Origin: an uncultured Acidilobus sp. JCHS
GTDB lineage: Archaea > Thermoproteota > Thermoprotei_A > Sulfolobales > Acidilobaceae
Assembly: GCA_000495735.1 (NCBI GenBank)
Contig: AYMD01000002.1
Coordinates: forward strand, 271,793-335,792
Reading direction: 5' to 3'
Length of the DNA stretch: 64,000 nt
Shown in pieces: positions 1 through 8,351 of this stretch. The notes under the pieces were generated by a model, which saw only the letters and a program-made list of their open reading frames with translations, was not told the DNA's origin and ran no database searches. Both the position numbers and the translations under genes were made by a program. Each line of letters starts with the position of its first letter. Positions within the stretch are counted from its first letter, which is position 1.

Positions 1-2
1 AG

Positions 3-290
3 GTCGCCAAGAGGTTCAGGCTCGCAGTAAAGAAGTACAACATGTACAGGGCCCCTGAGGCGGTGGCCCGAATAGCTACTAGGAAGGGGAACACGTTCTA
101 CGTGGTCTTCGACGGCACCTATTGCGAGACCTGCGGCCTTTACGACTGGATAGACGACCTTAAGTACGTCCTCGAGGAGACAGGCCTGAGGGCTGAGATA
201 GTTAAGCTTCACGAGCCCGAGGGGCCAACAGGGTCCAGGAGAATTGCGGCGTTCAGAGTAGTCGAGGGTGAAAGCCAACATAAATATTAA
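3..290 (+). CDS. C-terminal part of an unrecognised small protein (partial, runs off the left edge)
   Basis: The reading frame is open from the first bases of the window, so the gene starts upstream; an internal ATG at 42 is unlikely to be the real start because coding-like sequence rich in Lys/Arg precedes it. About 95 residues are visible. They include a CETCG pair of cysteines and an acidic region followed by a Val/Ile-rich strand pattern. I do not recognise the family. It could be a small conserved archaeal protein with a metal or redox site at the CxxC. It ends 41 bp before the next gene on the same strand. Confidence 0.6.
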   Translation, partial: VAKRFRLAVKKYNMYRAPEAVARIATRKGNTFYVVFDGTYCETCGLYDWIDDLKYVLEETGLRAEIVKLHEPEGPTGSRRIAAFRVVEGESQHKY

Positions 291-331
291 ATCCTCCTTA
301 AGCAAAAATCCGTTGGTGTAAGTGGCCAACA

Positions 332-802
332 TTGTACACGACATACACTAGAAAGGGTGGGCTCCTTAAGGGAGCACTCTTAGCTATAGGCATAGCTGTT
401 GCCGTTCTAGTTATCACGATCTTCATGGTTAAGCCCTTTAACACCTTAGGCGTCAAGCGTGCGCAGCAAAGCGTGACCAACGTCACTGTGAGCCTGAACC
501 CCATGGCCTCCTACATCGCTAACTTCACAGTACCTCCCAACTACACGGCGCCAAAGCTTGTAGTGCAGCTCACGTCGTCAGGACCCGTAGCACTATACGT
601 TCTAAGTACCTCAGACCTTGGGATGCTTGAAAAGACTGGAGGCGCCCCGACCCTCCTCTACTACCCCAACGCGACCAACGTGAAGGCCTCCGCCAGCCTG
701 CCTGGCCCTGGCGAGTACTCAATAGTTATAATAAACAGGGCGCCCCTGGCCAGCGTCAACGTTAGGCTTGAGGCCAACATAACCGAGACCACGTCTAGCT
801 AG
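332..802 (+). CDS. Membrane-anchored extracytoplasmic protein, unknown function
   Basis: A 156-residue protein with one hydrophobic segment at about residues 11-34 preceded by Arg/Lys, so the N-terminus is probably inside and the rest outside. The outer part is rich in Asn, Thr, Ser and Val with several N-x-S/T sequons (for example near residues 50, 64, 69 and 113), as expected for a glycosylated archaeal surface protein of beta structure. The start is a TTG; no ATG is available near the hydrophobic segment. It converges with the metallo-beta-lactamase gene and overlaps its 3' end by 8 bp. Function not recognised. Confidence 0.65.
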   Translation: MYTTYTRKGGLLKGALLAIGIAVAVLVITIFMVKPFNTLGVKRAQQSVTNVTVSLNPMASYIANFTVPPNYTAPKLVVQLTSSGPVALYVLSTSDLGMLEKTGGAPTLLYYPNATNVKASASLPGPGEYSIVIINRAPLASVNVRLEANITETTSS

Positions 803-1682
803 GCTTGAGCCTCCACCTGAGCGTGCCCTCTGACAGGTCAGGCTCGAGAACCCCCTCGTCGCGGAGACACCTTATCAGGCCCTTTATCGATGCTCCTATC
901 AACATAGAGTTCTCAGGGGTACACGAGGCCTTGAGGCCCTGGCAGACCGCCCTCAGGACTTCATCAACGCTTAAGGGGCTCCTCAGTAACCCCCTCACGC
1001 CATCAATGAACTCCTGGACCCTTCGCTCATTGATATCGATTAGAGGGCCCGCCTCGCCACCTTTAACTATCGGGCCGTGGCCCGGCACCACGTACTCGTA
1101 CTTGCCCAGGAGCGACCCCAGCTTCTTGAGGGTCTCGAGCGCCTTACAGGGCATCTTATGATATGGGACGCCGAACTTCTCCAGCACCTTATCACCGAAG
1201 AGGGCGTCGCCCACGTAAAGCACGCCGTCAGGCGTCGCGAAGCCCAGGTGGCCCTCCGTGTGGCCGGGCAGCCAGTGTACCTCAATTGGGCCGTAACGGT
1301 CAGTCCCTTCAGGCAAGGCCTGCGTGACCCTCGCGGGCACCGCCCTGTAGGGCAAGAGAGGGTCCACGGGGTTGAGGGGGTAGTCGAAGGTCATCAGGAC
1401 CCTCAGCTCAGGCCTCTCGATCATGGGGGCGTCTAGGGAGCTGGCGACCACCTCAGCTGGGCTGAGGGCCGCCACTGCCTCCACGTGGTCACTGTGGTAG
1501 TGGGTCAGCAGGACTACGGCCTGGGACGCCCCAAGCTCCTTAAGGTCCTTCGTCAGCCTCCTGGACCTGTCCTCCCCTTGGCCAGGGTCAATTACGTAGA
1601 CGGTGCCCTCCTGTATGAACAGAAGCGTAGCGGGTGACCCTCTCTCTACATATGTGTTACCCAAGAGCCTGTTAGTCGCCAA
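795..1682 (-). CDS. Metallo-beta-lactamase-fold hydrolase
   Basis: A 295-residue MBL-fold protein. The metal-binding HxHxDH motif is seen as HYHSDH at residues 61-66. It is followed by a PGHTEGH histidine near 140, YVGDALF with the bridging Asp, and VVPGHGP with the last histidine, so both zinc sites look complete. A C-terminal helical domain of about 80 residues resembles that of LACTB2/glyoxalase-II-like hydrolases. The substrate cannot be told from sequence; hydrolysis of a thioester or phosphodiester is possible. It lies alone on the minus strand. Confidence 0.85.
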   Translation of the reverse strand: MATNRLLGNTYVERGSPATLLFIQEGTVYVIDPGQGEDRSRRLTKDLKELGASQAVVLLTHYHSDHVEAVAALSPAEVVASSLDAPMIERPELRVLMTFDYPLNPVDPLLPYRAVPARVTQALPEGTDRYGPIEVHWLPGHTEGHLGFATPDGVLYVGDALFGDKVLEKFGVPYHKMPCKALETLKKLGSLLGKYEYVVPGHGPIVKGGEAGPLIDINERRVQEFIDGVRGLLRSPLSVDEVLRAVCQGLKASCTPENSMLIGASIKGLIRCLRDEGVLEPDLSEGTLRWRLKPS

Positions 1683-1753
1683 CCCCTAGGCCCTGTGCTT
1701 GAGAAATCAGAACCCCACAACTTAAAAACGCTTTTACGATTAAAGGGCCCTAA

Positions 1754-2242
1754 TCAGAAGCCCTCCTCCTCTCCTCCTTCCTCGCCCTCGCCAGAGGGCC
1801 TGTACCTCCTGCCCCCGCCGGGCCTCCTGCCGTAGGACCTCCTGAAGCCTCCCCTTCCCTGTCCTGGGGCCGTCTCGGCCTTGGGGGTGGTCTCAGGTAT
1901 GTCCTCAGGCTTGGGGACCTCTGAGTCCTCTATCTTCTCAATAGATCCGCGGCTTCCAATGTTGAGCTGCACCTGGCCCCTGTAGACCGTTGTCCATGCG
2001 CCCTTCAGCTCCACGGCCTGGCCTTCCTCCAGCTTCCCGGCCTGTTTGCCCCAGGCGGTCAGCTTGACCCTGCCGGTCTCGTCACCTACTATGGCCTCGC
2101 TTATTGTCCTGTCTCCCCTCTGCGTGTGTATTGTCTTCGGGGGCTCTACACTTATAACACGGACCTTTATGTCGACGTTATCCTCTCCCCCGCGAAGGCT
2201 AGAGACCTTGCGGGGCTCCTCTCCTTCCGCCAACTCACACAC
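1754..2242 (-). CDS. ssb: Single-stranded DNA-binding protein, crenarchaeal OB-fold SSB
   Basis: A 162-residue protein with one OB fold (about residues 20-105, including GDETGRVKLTAWG) followed by a Gly/Arg-rich linker and a strongly acidic tail ending in GEEEGF. This is the layout of the Sulfolobus SSB, which covers single-stranded DNA in replication and repair and recruits partners through its tail. The GTG start at 2242 follows a purine-rich GGAAGGGAG. A TATA-like TTTTTAA on the minus strand lies near 2314. Alternative start: TTG three codons in. Confidence 0.9.
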   Translation of the reverse strand: MCELAEGEEPRKVSSLRGGEDNVDIKVRVISVEPPKTIHTQRGDRTISEAIVGDETGRVKLTAWGKQAGKLEEGQAVELKGAWTTVYRGQVQLNIGSRGSIEKIEDSEVPKPEDIPETTPKAETAPGQGRGGFRRSYGRRPGGGRRYRPSGEGEEGGEEEGF

Positions 2243-2348
2243 TCCCTTCCTTCACGTGGCCCTGTCCTGCTGCACAGGATAGAGCCGCAGGGGCTTTGGC
2301 CGCTGGGGTTTTTAAGGAAGCATGCTGCGTAAAAGCGATTACGTGAGC

Positions 2349-2990
2349 CTATGTAGTCACAGGGCTTCCCATAAGTGAGCTGAGCGGGATCTTATACACC
2401 AGGCGCTTGGCCTCCGTTATGTGCCTAGTAGACCTAGGCGGTAGGAGCCTGCCGGTGAGGGCCGCTCTCAGGACCAGGTCCTTGGAGGGCGGTGGAGGGA
2501 TGACGGCCAGCGTCCTGTGGTGGAGCCTAGCTAATGAAGAAGGCGCTACCACGCCCTGTAGCTCGTTTCCTCTGCGCTCAAAGGAAAGCAGGTCATAATA
2601 AGCCTGGTCACCGCCGCCGAGCCTTACGAGCAAGGCACCTCCAGGCCTCTCCTTAACCTCAAGGACCTCAGCCACCTGCCTCAGGTCAGCTAAGGCTTCA
2701 GGCCCGTACGCGTAGAGCCTGACCCACCCCCTCAGCTCAACAGCGTCGTAGTTCACTATCGCAACAGGGGCTAAGTAGGCCCCTAGCATCTTCAATGCCC
2801 TGAGCCTGTGCGCTCCGTCAAGGAGCACCATGTTGCTCGCTTCGACAACTAGAGGTTTAAGGAGTTGTCCCCTCCTCATTATTAGCTCTGCCAGCTCCTT
2901 GGCGTGCCCCTCTAAGTAAAGCTCGTGAGGCCTAAGCAGGGGTACCGGGACCTTCCTAATAACGATGCCACCATCGTGCGGGGCAAAGGC
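2349..2990 (-). CDS. SerK-like ParB-fold free-serine kinase; 5' end anomalous
   Basis: The protein contains LLDGAHRLRALKMLG (ParB/SerK nucleotide motif) and a C-terminal PPRSTRHITEAKR followed by IPLSSL. This is the pattern of archaeal serine kinases of the SerK family, which make O-phosphoserine from free serine. An ATG at 2879 would give 176 residues. The same frame, however, stays open to 2990 and encodes RKVPVPLLRPHEL, where RPHE matches the catalytic-Glu motif of SerK (KPHE). No ATG, GTG or TTG exists in that extension. Removing one C from a CCCC run near 2980-2983 would join it to ATG codons at 2994 or 2997, just after a TATA-predicted start. So the gene is either frameshifted (sequence error or real) or begins at a non-standard codon. 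Confidence 0.7.
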   Translation of the reverse strand, partial: AFAPHDGGIVIRKVPVPLLRPHELYLEGHAKELAELIMRRGQLLKPLVVEASNMVLLDGAHRLRALKMLGAYLAPVAIVNYDAVELRGWVRLYAYGPEALADLRQVAEVLEVKERPGGALLVRLGGGDQAYYDLLSFERRGNELQGVVAPSSLARLHHRTLAVIPPPPSKDLVLRAALTGRLLPPRSTRHITEAKRLVYKIPLSSLMGSPVTT

Positions 2991-3138
2991 TCATCATCTC
3001 TCCCACGGCCTGCGACCGCGGCGGAGTTAAAACCCTTAGCAAATAGGCGATGGAGCTCTGAGGCCTAAAGTAATTAACCTGACCCCTGGACCCTTAGGGA
3101 ATAAAGGCCGGAACACCGTCTGTCAGGCAGGGGGAACC

Positions 3139-3567
3139 GTGGCCGAACAGGCTCTGGTCAGGGACGTAATGAGGAGCCCTTTAGTCAAGGTGCTCCCGAC
3201 GACACCCGTTAGCGAAGTCGCGAGGCTCATGGTAGATAATAACGTGGGCTCTGTAGTCATAGTTGACGAGCAGGATAACCTGTTAGGGATAGTCACCAAG
3301 ACCGACATAGTGCGGGAGACAGTGGCAAGGGGGCTTCCGAGGAACGTACCTGTCGGCGAGATAATGACCAAGAATCCATACTACGTGACCGACGACGCTA
3401 CTGTTCACGAGGCCGCTGAGATCATGGGAACCCACGGGATTGGTCACCTGCCAGTCCTATCGAGGGAGAACATGAAGCCCATCGGCATGATCTCCAAGCG
3501 TGACATAGTCAGGCTGGCGCCCCACCTGCTAGAGCTCGTCTACATGCTGAGGAGCCAGAGGGCCTAG
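3139..3567 (+). CDS. Protein of two CBS domains
   Basis: A 142-residue protein made of a tandem CBS pair (Bateman module), about residues 6-62 and 70-130. Typical cores are visible: DNNVGSVVIVDEQDNLLGIVTKTDIV and GIGHLPVLSRENMKPIGMISKRDIV. Such stand-alone proteins bind adenine nucleotides or AdoMet and act as energy sensors; the partner is unknown. The GTG start at 3139 lies 10 bp after the start of transcription predicted from an AATAAAG box near 3103. It converges with the Mut7-C gene with a 4-bp overlap. Confidence 0.88.
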   Translation: MAEQALVRDVMRSPLVKVLPTTPVSEVARLMVDNNVGSVVIVDEQDNLLGIVTKTDIVRETVARGLPRNVPVGEIMTKNPYYVTDDATVHEAAEIMGTHGIGHLPVLSRENMKPIGMISKRDIVRLAPHLLELVYMLRSQRA

Positions 3568-4067
3568 CCCTCCTTGGCTAGCTGGGCAGACATGAGCTTG
3601 GCCTCCTCCACTATCCTCCTTATGTTCCTCCAGTGACCTCCCTCCCAGTAGACGTGGCCGCACCGCGTGCAGACGTAGAACTTAGAGTACTTTGCCAAGG
3701 CCCCAGGAGGTACCCTACCCCTCACAAGGTTCTTGTCAGTGACCTCCTTAAGGACGCCGTTACAGAGCGGGCACCTGCTCTTCGACGGGTCAACCCTGAG
3801 CTCTACGAGCCCCGCTGAGGCGAGCCTCGCTAGTGACTCAGTTACGCCTGACTCCGGAAGGAGGACGGCCCTCAGCCCTGCCTTAATCGCCCTCCTATAG
3901 AGGCCCTTGTCGCTGGTCACCATAATCCTCTTCGCGCGGGCCGCGATGCTGATTATCTGCGCGTCATTATAGGACGTAGAGTAAAGGGTGTCGTAGCCCA
4001 GCAGCCTCAGCCACTTGGCTAGGCTTCCCAGCATCGCGTCAACTATGAACTTATTTTGATCGTCCAT
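3564..4067 (-). CDS. Mut7-C RNase domain protein (PIN-like, zinc ribbon)
   Basis: A 167-residue protein of the Mut7-C/DUF82 family. The N-terminal PIN-like part reads FIVDAMLGSLAKWLRLLGYDT, with the early acidic residue, then TSDKGLYRRA. The C-terminal zinc ribbon has cysteine pairs in CPLCNG and CTRCGH. The family is predicted to be a ribonuclease. I chose the ATG at 4067 rather than an upstream start at 4088: a TATA-like AATATTA near 4096 places the transcript start at about 4070, giving a nearly leaderless mRNA. Confidence 0.85.
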   Translation of the reverse strand: MDDQNKFIVDAMLGSLAKWLRLLGYDTLYSTSYNDAQIISIAARAKRIMVTSDKGLYRRAIKAGLRAVLLPESGVTESLARLASAGLVELRVDPSKSRCPLCNGVLKEVTDKNLVRGRVPPGALAKYSKFYVCTRCGHVYWEGGHWRNIRRIVEEAKLMSAQLAKEG

Positions 4068-4108
4068 TCCTTCCAACAGCTGCCTCACAACCCTAATATT
4101 CCGTTCTG

Positions 4109-5071
4109 TCAGGGCGAGAGCCCTTCAGCAGCCCACCGCAGGAACGAGGAGACCGCCTCCTCGAGGCCTGTGAACCTAAAGTCGCCCAGGTACTTGCTCG
4201 CGAACCTGTACTTTGTCTTCAACATCCTCCTAGCTATGAAGAGAGGGGACGAGGGCAGGGCGCCGAGAAGGGAGACGGCCCAGCCTATGCTTACCTTTCT
4301 GCACCTCCTCCTCTCCTGTCTGCATATCTCGAGGCCTACGTCGCTGAGGTCGGCGTCGTAGGGAGCGTTCACGTAGACCCACCTGCCGTCATGGAGGCCG
4401 GCGCCTGCATCAGCAAGGACCCTGGCCACGTCCCCCGTGAACACCAGGTTACGTGAGCCAGCCGAGAGGACCAGCCCTAGCCTCGCCGCCCTCAGGACCA
4501 GGGTCCACTGAGGCTGGTATGCCCATGGGCCGAAGAGAAATGAGGGCCTTACTATTGACCACTTGCCCCTTAGCCTCTCCCCGCTGGAGACCAGGAGCCT
4601 CTCCCCCATGGCCTTAGTTACCTCGTAGGGGCCCCTGTGAATGAATATCGAGGGGTCCAGGTGTCTGTCCTCCTCAACCACGGTGGACCCCCTCGGGACC
4701 CCCCTCATCTCGGCCGCCACGCCTATGGAGCTGACGTAGACCACCCGGGCCCCAACGTCAGCGGCCGCATCAATAACATCCCCTAGCAGCTTAACGTGCG
4801 CCTTCTCAAGGTCCTTCATTGACCCCCCAAGCTTGCCCGCCGCGTGGTAGTAGACGTCCCCTCCGAGCCTCCTTAGGAAGCCTGCGTCAAGCCTGTCAGC
4901 GATAACGACCTTTGCGCCGAGCCTCTCAAGCTCCCCGGAGATCCTGGGCCTTCTCCTTACGGAGCTAGGCCTCGCGGGCACTATCACCTCGCCTCTGCGG
5001 CTAAGCTCGGCCGCCAGGTTGACGCCAAGGAAGCCAACGCCTCCGACTATGACGTACCTTGACGCTGCCAA
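4109..5071 (-). CDS. NAD(P)-dependent epimerase/dehydratase (extended SDR)
   Basis: A 320-residue extended short-chain dehydrogenase. The nucleotide-binding motif GGVGFLG lies at about residues 10-16. The catalytic YxxxK is YEVTK, and the serine-bearing strand reads VVYVSSIGVA. Substrates of this family are usually nucleotide sugars or sterol/flavonoid-like alcohols; nothing here fixes which. The TTG start at 5071 sits about 12 bp after the transcript start implied by a CTTTTTAAAAG box at 5104-5114. Confidence 0.85.
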   Translation of the reverse strand: MAASRYVIVGGVGFLGVNLAAELSRRGEVIVPARPSSVRRRPRISGELERLGAKVVIADRLDAGFLRRLGGDVYYHAAGKLGGSMKDLEKAHVKLLGDVIDAAADVGARVVYVSSIGVAAEMRGVPRGSTVVEEDRHLDPSIFIHRGPYEVTKAMGERLLVSSGERLRGKWSIVRPSFLFGPWAYQPQWTLVLRAARLGLVLSAGSRNLVFTGDVARVLADAGAGLHDGRWVYVNAPYDADLSDVGLEICRQERRRCRKVSIGWAVSLLGALPSSPLFIARRMLKTKYRFASKYLGDFRFTGLEEAVSSFLRWAAEGLSP

Positions 5072-5085
5072 GGTCTTTAGCGCCT

Positions 5086-5223
5086 TCAGCCTCTCGAGAT
5101 CCCTACTCTTTTAAAAAGCGCCTCAGGAGGCCCCTCGCCACTTAAGGCCTCGCCCCTAAGCTGGTTGAAAAGCTCAGCAACCCACCGTATCATCACATAC
5201 TCAGGCCCAAAAGTCCTCCTCAT
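5086..5223 (-). CDS. Possible 45-residue small protein
   Basis: Between the racemase and epimerase genes the minus strand carries ATG(5223) to TGA(5086), coding 45 residues beginning MRRTFGPEYVMIRW. It starts 3 bp after the racemase stop codon, so it could be translated by re-initiation. Composition is protein-like (amphipathic, mixed charge), but there is no recognised family, and the downstream gene's TATA box lies inside its 3' end. Could be spurious. Confidence 0.3.
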   Translation of the reverse strand: MRRTFGPEYVMIRWVAELFNQLRGEALSGEGPPEALFKRVGISRG

Positions 5224-5226
5224 CGC

Positions 5227-6342
5227 CTAGCTTAGTGAACGCTCAAGGGAGCGTTTAACTGCTTTCTTCACCCTGTCCACAAGGACCTCAACGCCTATCC
5301 CAGGCCTCTCGGGCGCCGTTATGGTGCCGTCCTTATTGAGCTCCCAGGGCGGCTCTACTATGTCGCTCTCGTAGTACCTCGAGCTGGCGCTTATGTCATT
5401 AGGGTACCTGACGCCGGGCAGCGTCGCGGCAGCCACCAGGTGCCCTCTCCCCACGCCTGTCTCAAGCATCCCGCCTATCCAGATGGGCCTCTTGGCCACG
5501 CCGTACCAGAAGTCGTGGATCCTCAGGGTCTCGCCGAGGCCTCCTACACGGGCGGGCTTTACGTTTATCACGAAGGCGGCGTCCAGCTGATAGGCCTTCC
5601 TGGCGTCGTCAACGTCAGTTATGCTCTCGTCCAGGCAGACAGGGGTCCTTATCATCTTTGCCAGGACAGCGTGGTCGACTAGGTCATGCCAGCCCAAGGG
5701 CTGCTCGATCATGAGGAGCGAGTACCTGTCCAGCGCCCTGAAGACCTCAGCGTCAGAGAGCTGGTACGCGGCGTTAGCGTCGACCTGGAGGGGCAGGTCA
5801 GGGCCGAACCCCTCCCTTAACGCCCTGACGGGCTCTACGTCGTAGCCTGGCCTGATCTTTATCTTGACCCTTCTGTAGCCCTGCTCCAGGTAGCCCCTGA
5901 CCACCCTGATCAGCTCAGCCATGGATGGCTGGACGCCCACGCTCACGCCACTTAGTATGTTCCTGTTGACGCCGCCTATGTACCTCCAGAGCGGCCTGGA
6001 CTCCAGCTTCGCCGCGAGGTCCCAGAGGGCCATCTCAATGCCTGCCTTGGCCATGTTGTGCCCCCTTATCCTTGAGAACACCTTAGGGAAGTCGGAGGGG
6101 CTGCTGACCTTAGCGAGGTCAGGTATAATGAAGTCCCTTATCACGTGCCAGGCGGTCTCGTTTGTCTCATAGCTGTACCAGGGCCCTGAGTCAGCCACTA
6201 CCTCACCCCAGCCCTCCTCGCCTCCCTTTTCCTCAACCCTGACCAGGATTGCGGGCCTTTCGACAGTCCTTCCGAAGCTGGTCTCGAAGGGGCTGACCAG
6301 CCTGACCCAGACCTCGAGAATCTCTATCTTCCTCAGCTCCAA
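5227..6342 (-). CDS. N-succinylamino acid racemase / o-succinylbenzoate synthase-type enolase superfamily enzyme
   Basis: A 371-residue muconate-lactonizing-subgroup enolase. The acid/base KxK is K160-I-K162 and metal ligands are D188, E213 and D238/E239. The second catalytic lysine is K262 in NVKPARVGG, and the C-terminal part has GGMLETG and PNDISAS. All key residues are present, so it should be active. Members either dehydrate SHCHC in menaquinone synthesis or racemise N-succinyl amino acids. The GNAT gene directly upstream (10-bp overlap) and the absence of menaquinone genes nearby favour the racemase role. The start is TTG. Confidence 0.85.
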   Translation of the reverse strand: MELRKIEILEVWVRLVSPFETSFGRTVERPAILVRVEEKGGEEGWGEVVADSGPWYSYETNETAWHVIRDFIIPDLAKVSSPSDFPKVFSRIRGHNMAKAGIEMALWDLAAKLESRPLWRYIGGVNRNILSGVSVGVQPSMAELIRVVRGYLEQGYRRVKIKIRPGYDVEPVRALREGFGPDLPLQVDANAAYQLSDAEVFRALDRYSLLMIEQPLGWHDLVDHAVLAKMIRTPVCLDESITDVDDARKAYQLDAAFVINVKPARVGGLGETLRIHDFWYGVAKRPIWIGGMLETGVGRGHLVAAATLPGVRYPNDISASSRYYESDIVEPPWELNKDGTITAPERPGIGVEVLVDRVKKAVKRSLERSLS

Positions 6343-7199
6343 GGCCTGACGCCCTCCAGCAAATCGTTAAGCGGAAGTCTTAACAGAACTACGTAACCAT
6401 GCCCCTCGGCGTCCCAGGTGAAGTCAGTAGCCGCGTAGCCCTGCCCCAGGTACGCCTCATAGGCGGCCCTTGTCCTAGCCCTCCACTCTAACGCGAGCTG
6501 CCGCGAGGTCTTGACTATTGATGATATAGCGTAGGGAAGCCCGACGAGAACTATGTCAGGGGTCTTCGAGAGGTCGAGTTCTGAGGGCCTTTCAGACCCC
6601 CTGGGCCCCTCAGGCCTCAGGGCCACGTGAGCGCCGAGTCTCATCAGCTCCTCGACGCTAGGAACCTTGAACCTGCCGGAGGTCTTCAAGGCCACGTTCC
6701 TGCTGTCAAGGTGCCACTCGGCTATGGCCCTGTCAGCCTCAAGCCCTGCGTTTATGGAGTCCCTTATCTCGCCGTAGTACCCCTTGACGTACTTCCTGAA
6801 CACCGCCCCCAGCCTGTTGAGGTTGAAGTTAGCGTTAAGGCTCTGGAGGGGGTCAAAGGTCCACTTGATGAGCCTGACCCCGCTGGCCAGGACCTCGCGG
6901 CGCTGAGCCATCTTAAGCTCAAAGCCCACGCCCCTGTACTTGCTCCCCTCCACGACGCCCGTCATGTGGCTGTAGAAGTAGGGGCCCTCGGGGGCCAGGA
7001 CGAACCACCCAGCCGAGAAGCCTATGAGCCTGTCGCCCTCGAAGGCGCCTAGGACAAGGCCTCCGTTCTCAACGAGGGCCTTCAACATGTGGGCAGGGAC
7101 GGCTTCGCATGAGGAGGGGTCCATGCCCCAGGCCGAGAGCTGGACCTGCACAGCCTGCCTCAGCTCCTCGGGCCTCGTTAACTTCTCTACCCTCAGCAT
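6333..7199 (-). CDS. GNAT-family N-acyl(succinyl)transferase partner of the racemase
   Basis: A 288-residue predicted acetyltransferase of the COG3375 type, with FSAGWFVLAPEGPYFYSHMTGV and RGVGFELKMAQR as the acyl-CoA loop region and WTFDPLQSLNANFNLNRLG, a hallmark of this group. In bacteria such genes sit beside N-succinylamino acid racemases and attach succinyl to D-amino acids, so the same D-to-L conversion route is inferred here. The missing piece would be a desuccinylase, not seen in this window. ATG at 7199 is chosen over GTG at 7205: an ATTAAAATT box centred at 7229 predicts transcription from about 7200. Confidence 0.78.
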   Translation of the reverse strand: MLRVEKLTRPEELRQAVQVQLSAWGMDPSSCEAVPAHMLKALVENGGLVLGAFEGDRLIGFSAGWFVLAPEGPYFYSHMTGVVEGSKYRGVGFELKMAQRREVLASGVRLIKWTFDPLQSLNANFNLNRLGAVFRKYVKGYYGEIRDSINAGLEADRAIAEWHLDSRNVALKTSGRFKVPSVEELMRLGAHVALRPEGPRGSERPSELDLSKTPDIVLVGLPYAISSIVKTSRQLALEWRARTRAAYEAYLGQGYAATDFTWDAEGHGYVVLLRLPLNDLLEGVRPWS

Positions 7200-7224
7200 G
7201 CCCACCCTGAATTAGTATCCTAGG

Positions 7225-7233
7225 ATTAAAATT
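7225..7233. promoter_or_regulatory. Shared TATA-like box for divergent GNAT and aldo-keto reductase genes
   Basis: The near-palindrome ATTAAAATT lies 30 bp from the minus-strand ATG at 7199 and about 35 bp from the plus-strand TTG at 7264. No second A/T-rich box exists in the 64-bp gap. Confidence 0.5.
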
Positions 7234-7263
7234 CAGCGAGGACATGCCGTAAGGAGAGGGCCC

Positions 7264-8250
7264 TTGAAGTACGTTAGGCTGGGGAAGTCGGGACCTAAGG
7301 TAAGCGCCGTCGGCATAGGCATGTGGGAGATAGGGTCAAGGCTCTGGGGAGGGAGCGTTGAGGTCGCCAGGGGCATAGTGACGCGGGCCGCTGAGCTTGG
7401 CGTGAACCTCTTCGACACCGCCGAGGTCTATGGAGGCGGGAGGAGCGAGCGCGCCCTCGGCGAGGCAGTCAGGGAGGCCGGGCTCAGGGACCAGGTAGTG
7501 GTAGCGAGCAAGGTAGCTGGCTTCAGGCCCTCGGCCTACTTCATCATCAAGGGAGCTGAGGGCATAAAGAGGAGGCTCGGCTTCGCGCCCGCGCTGCTCC
7601 AGCTACACTGGCCGCCGCCGACGTGGATCCCCCTCTGCGCTCCGCTGCGCGGGCTTGAGAAGGCCGTCAAGGCGGGCCTGGCGGAGTACGTGGGCCTCTC
7701 GAACTTCTCAGGCGCTCTCCTGGAGGAGGCCCTCCACTGCTTCAGCTCAGTGGAGCCCTTGAGCGACCAGGTAGAGTACAACCTGGCCTACAGGACCACG
7801 GAGCTTGACGTCTTTAAGGTGACAAAAGCTAACGGGCTGGGCGTAATAGCGTATTCGCCTCTTGCCAAGGGCGCTCTGGCAGGGTCCCCTGGCCGAAGGT
7901 CCGTGCAGACAGGTGATAGGCACTTCAGGGCGGCCTCAGGCGACGCTAACTTGCTCAGCGCCGTTAAGGAGATAGCTGACCGTCACAAGGCCACCATGGC
8001 CCAGGTGGCGCTGGCGTGGATCGTAGCCAAGGGGGCGGTGCCTATACCTGGCACCACGAAGCCTGAGAGGGTCACTGAGCTCGCCTCCGCGGCAGAGCTA
8101 GCGCTAGGCGACGAGGAGGTGGCAAGGCTTGACAAGGCCAGCGAGAAGTACCTAACGCTTTGGGGCAAGGGGTATTCCAACATGAGCTCCATCAGGTATG
8201 TGCCCTGCGCGCTTCAGTACCTAGGCATCAAGGCCCTAGGCGGAGTGTAG
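7264..8250 (+). CDS. Aldo/keto reductase
   Basis: A 328-residue (beta/alpha)8 reductase. The catalytic tetrad can be traced: Asp and Tyr in FDTAEVYGGGRSE, Lys in VVASKV, and His in QLHWPPP. The C-terminal NADP(H) site is seen in PIPGTTKPERV. The natural substrate is unknown; the family reduces aldehydes and ketones or sugars. The TTG start follows GGAGAGGG. The gene stands alone, divergent from the GNAT gene. Confidence 0.88.
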   Translation: MKYVRLGKSGPKVSAVGIGMWEIGSRLWGGSVEVARGIVTRAAELGVNLFDTAEVYGGGRSERALGEAVREAGLRDQVVVASKVAGFRPSAYFIIKGAEGIKRRLGFAPALLQLHWPPPTWIPLCAPLRGLEKAVKAGLAEYVGLSNFSGALLEEALHCFSSVEPLSDQVEYNLAYRTTELDVFKVTKANGLGVIAYSPLAKGALAGSPGRRSVQTGDRHFRAASGDANLLSAVKEIADRHKATMAQVALAWIVAKGAVPIPGTTKPERVTELASAAELALGDEEVARLDKASEKYLTLWGKGYSNMSSIRYVPCALQYLGIKALGGV

Positions 8251-8318
8251 AGGAGTCTTATAGAAATCACTTACGTTGGGTTAAACGTTAATTCGTTATA
8301 GCAGAGAATAAAGGAAAA

Positions 8319-8335
8319 GGTTCCGCTGCGGAACC
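8319..8335. promoter_or_regulatory. Perfect inverted repeat before malic enzyme
   Basis: GGTTCCG-CTG-CGGAACC, a perfect 7-bp dyad with a 3-base centre, lies between a TATA-like AATAAAG (about 8307) and the malic enzyme start at 8352. It overlaps the predicted transcript start, so it could be an operator or a 5' hairpin. Confidence 0.4.
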
Positions 8336-8351
8336 TAAATAATGAGGCGCC

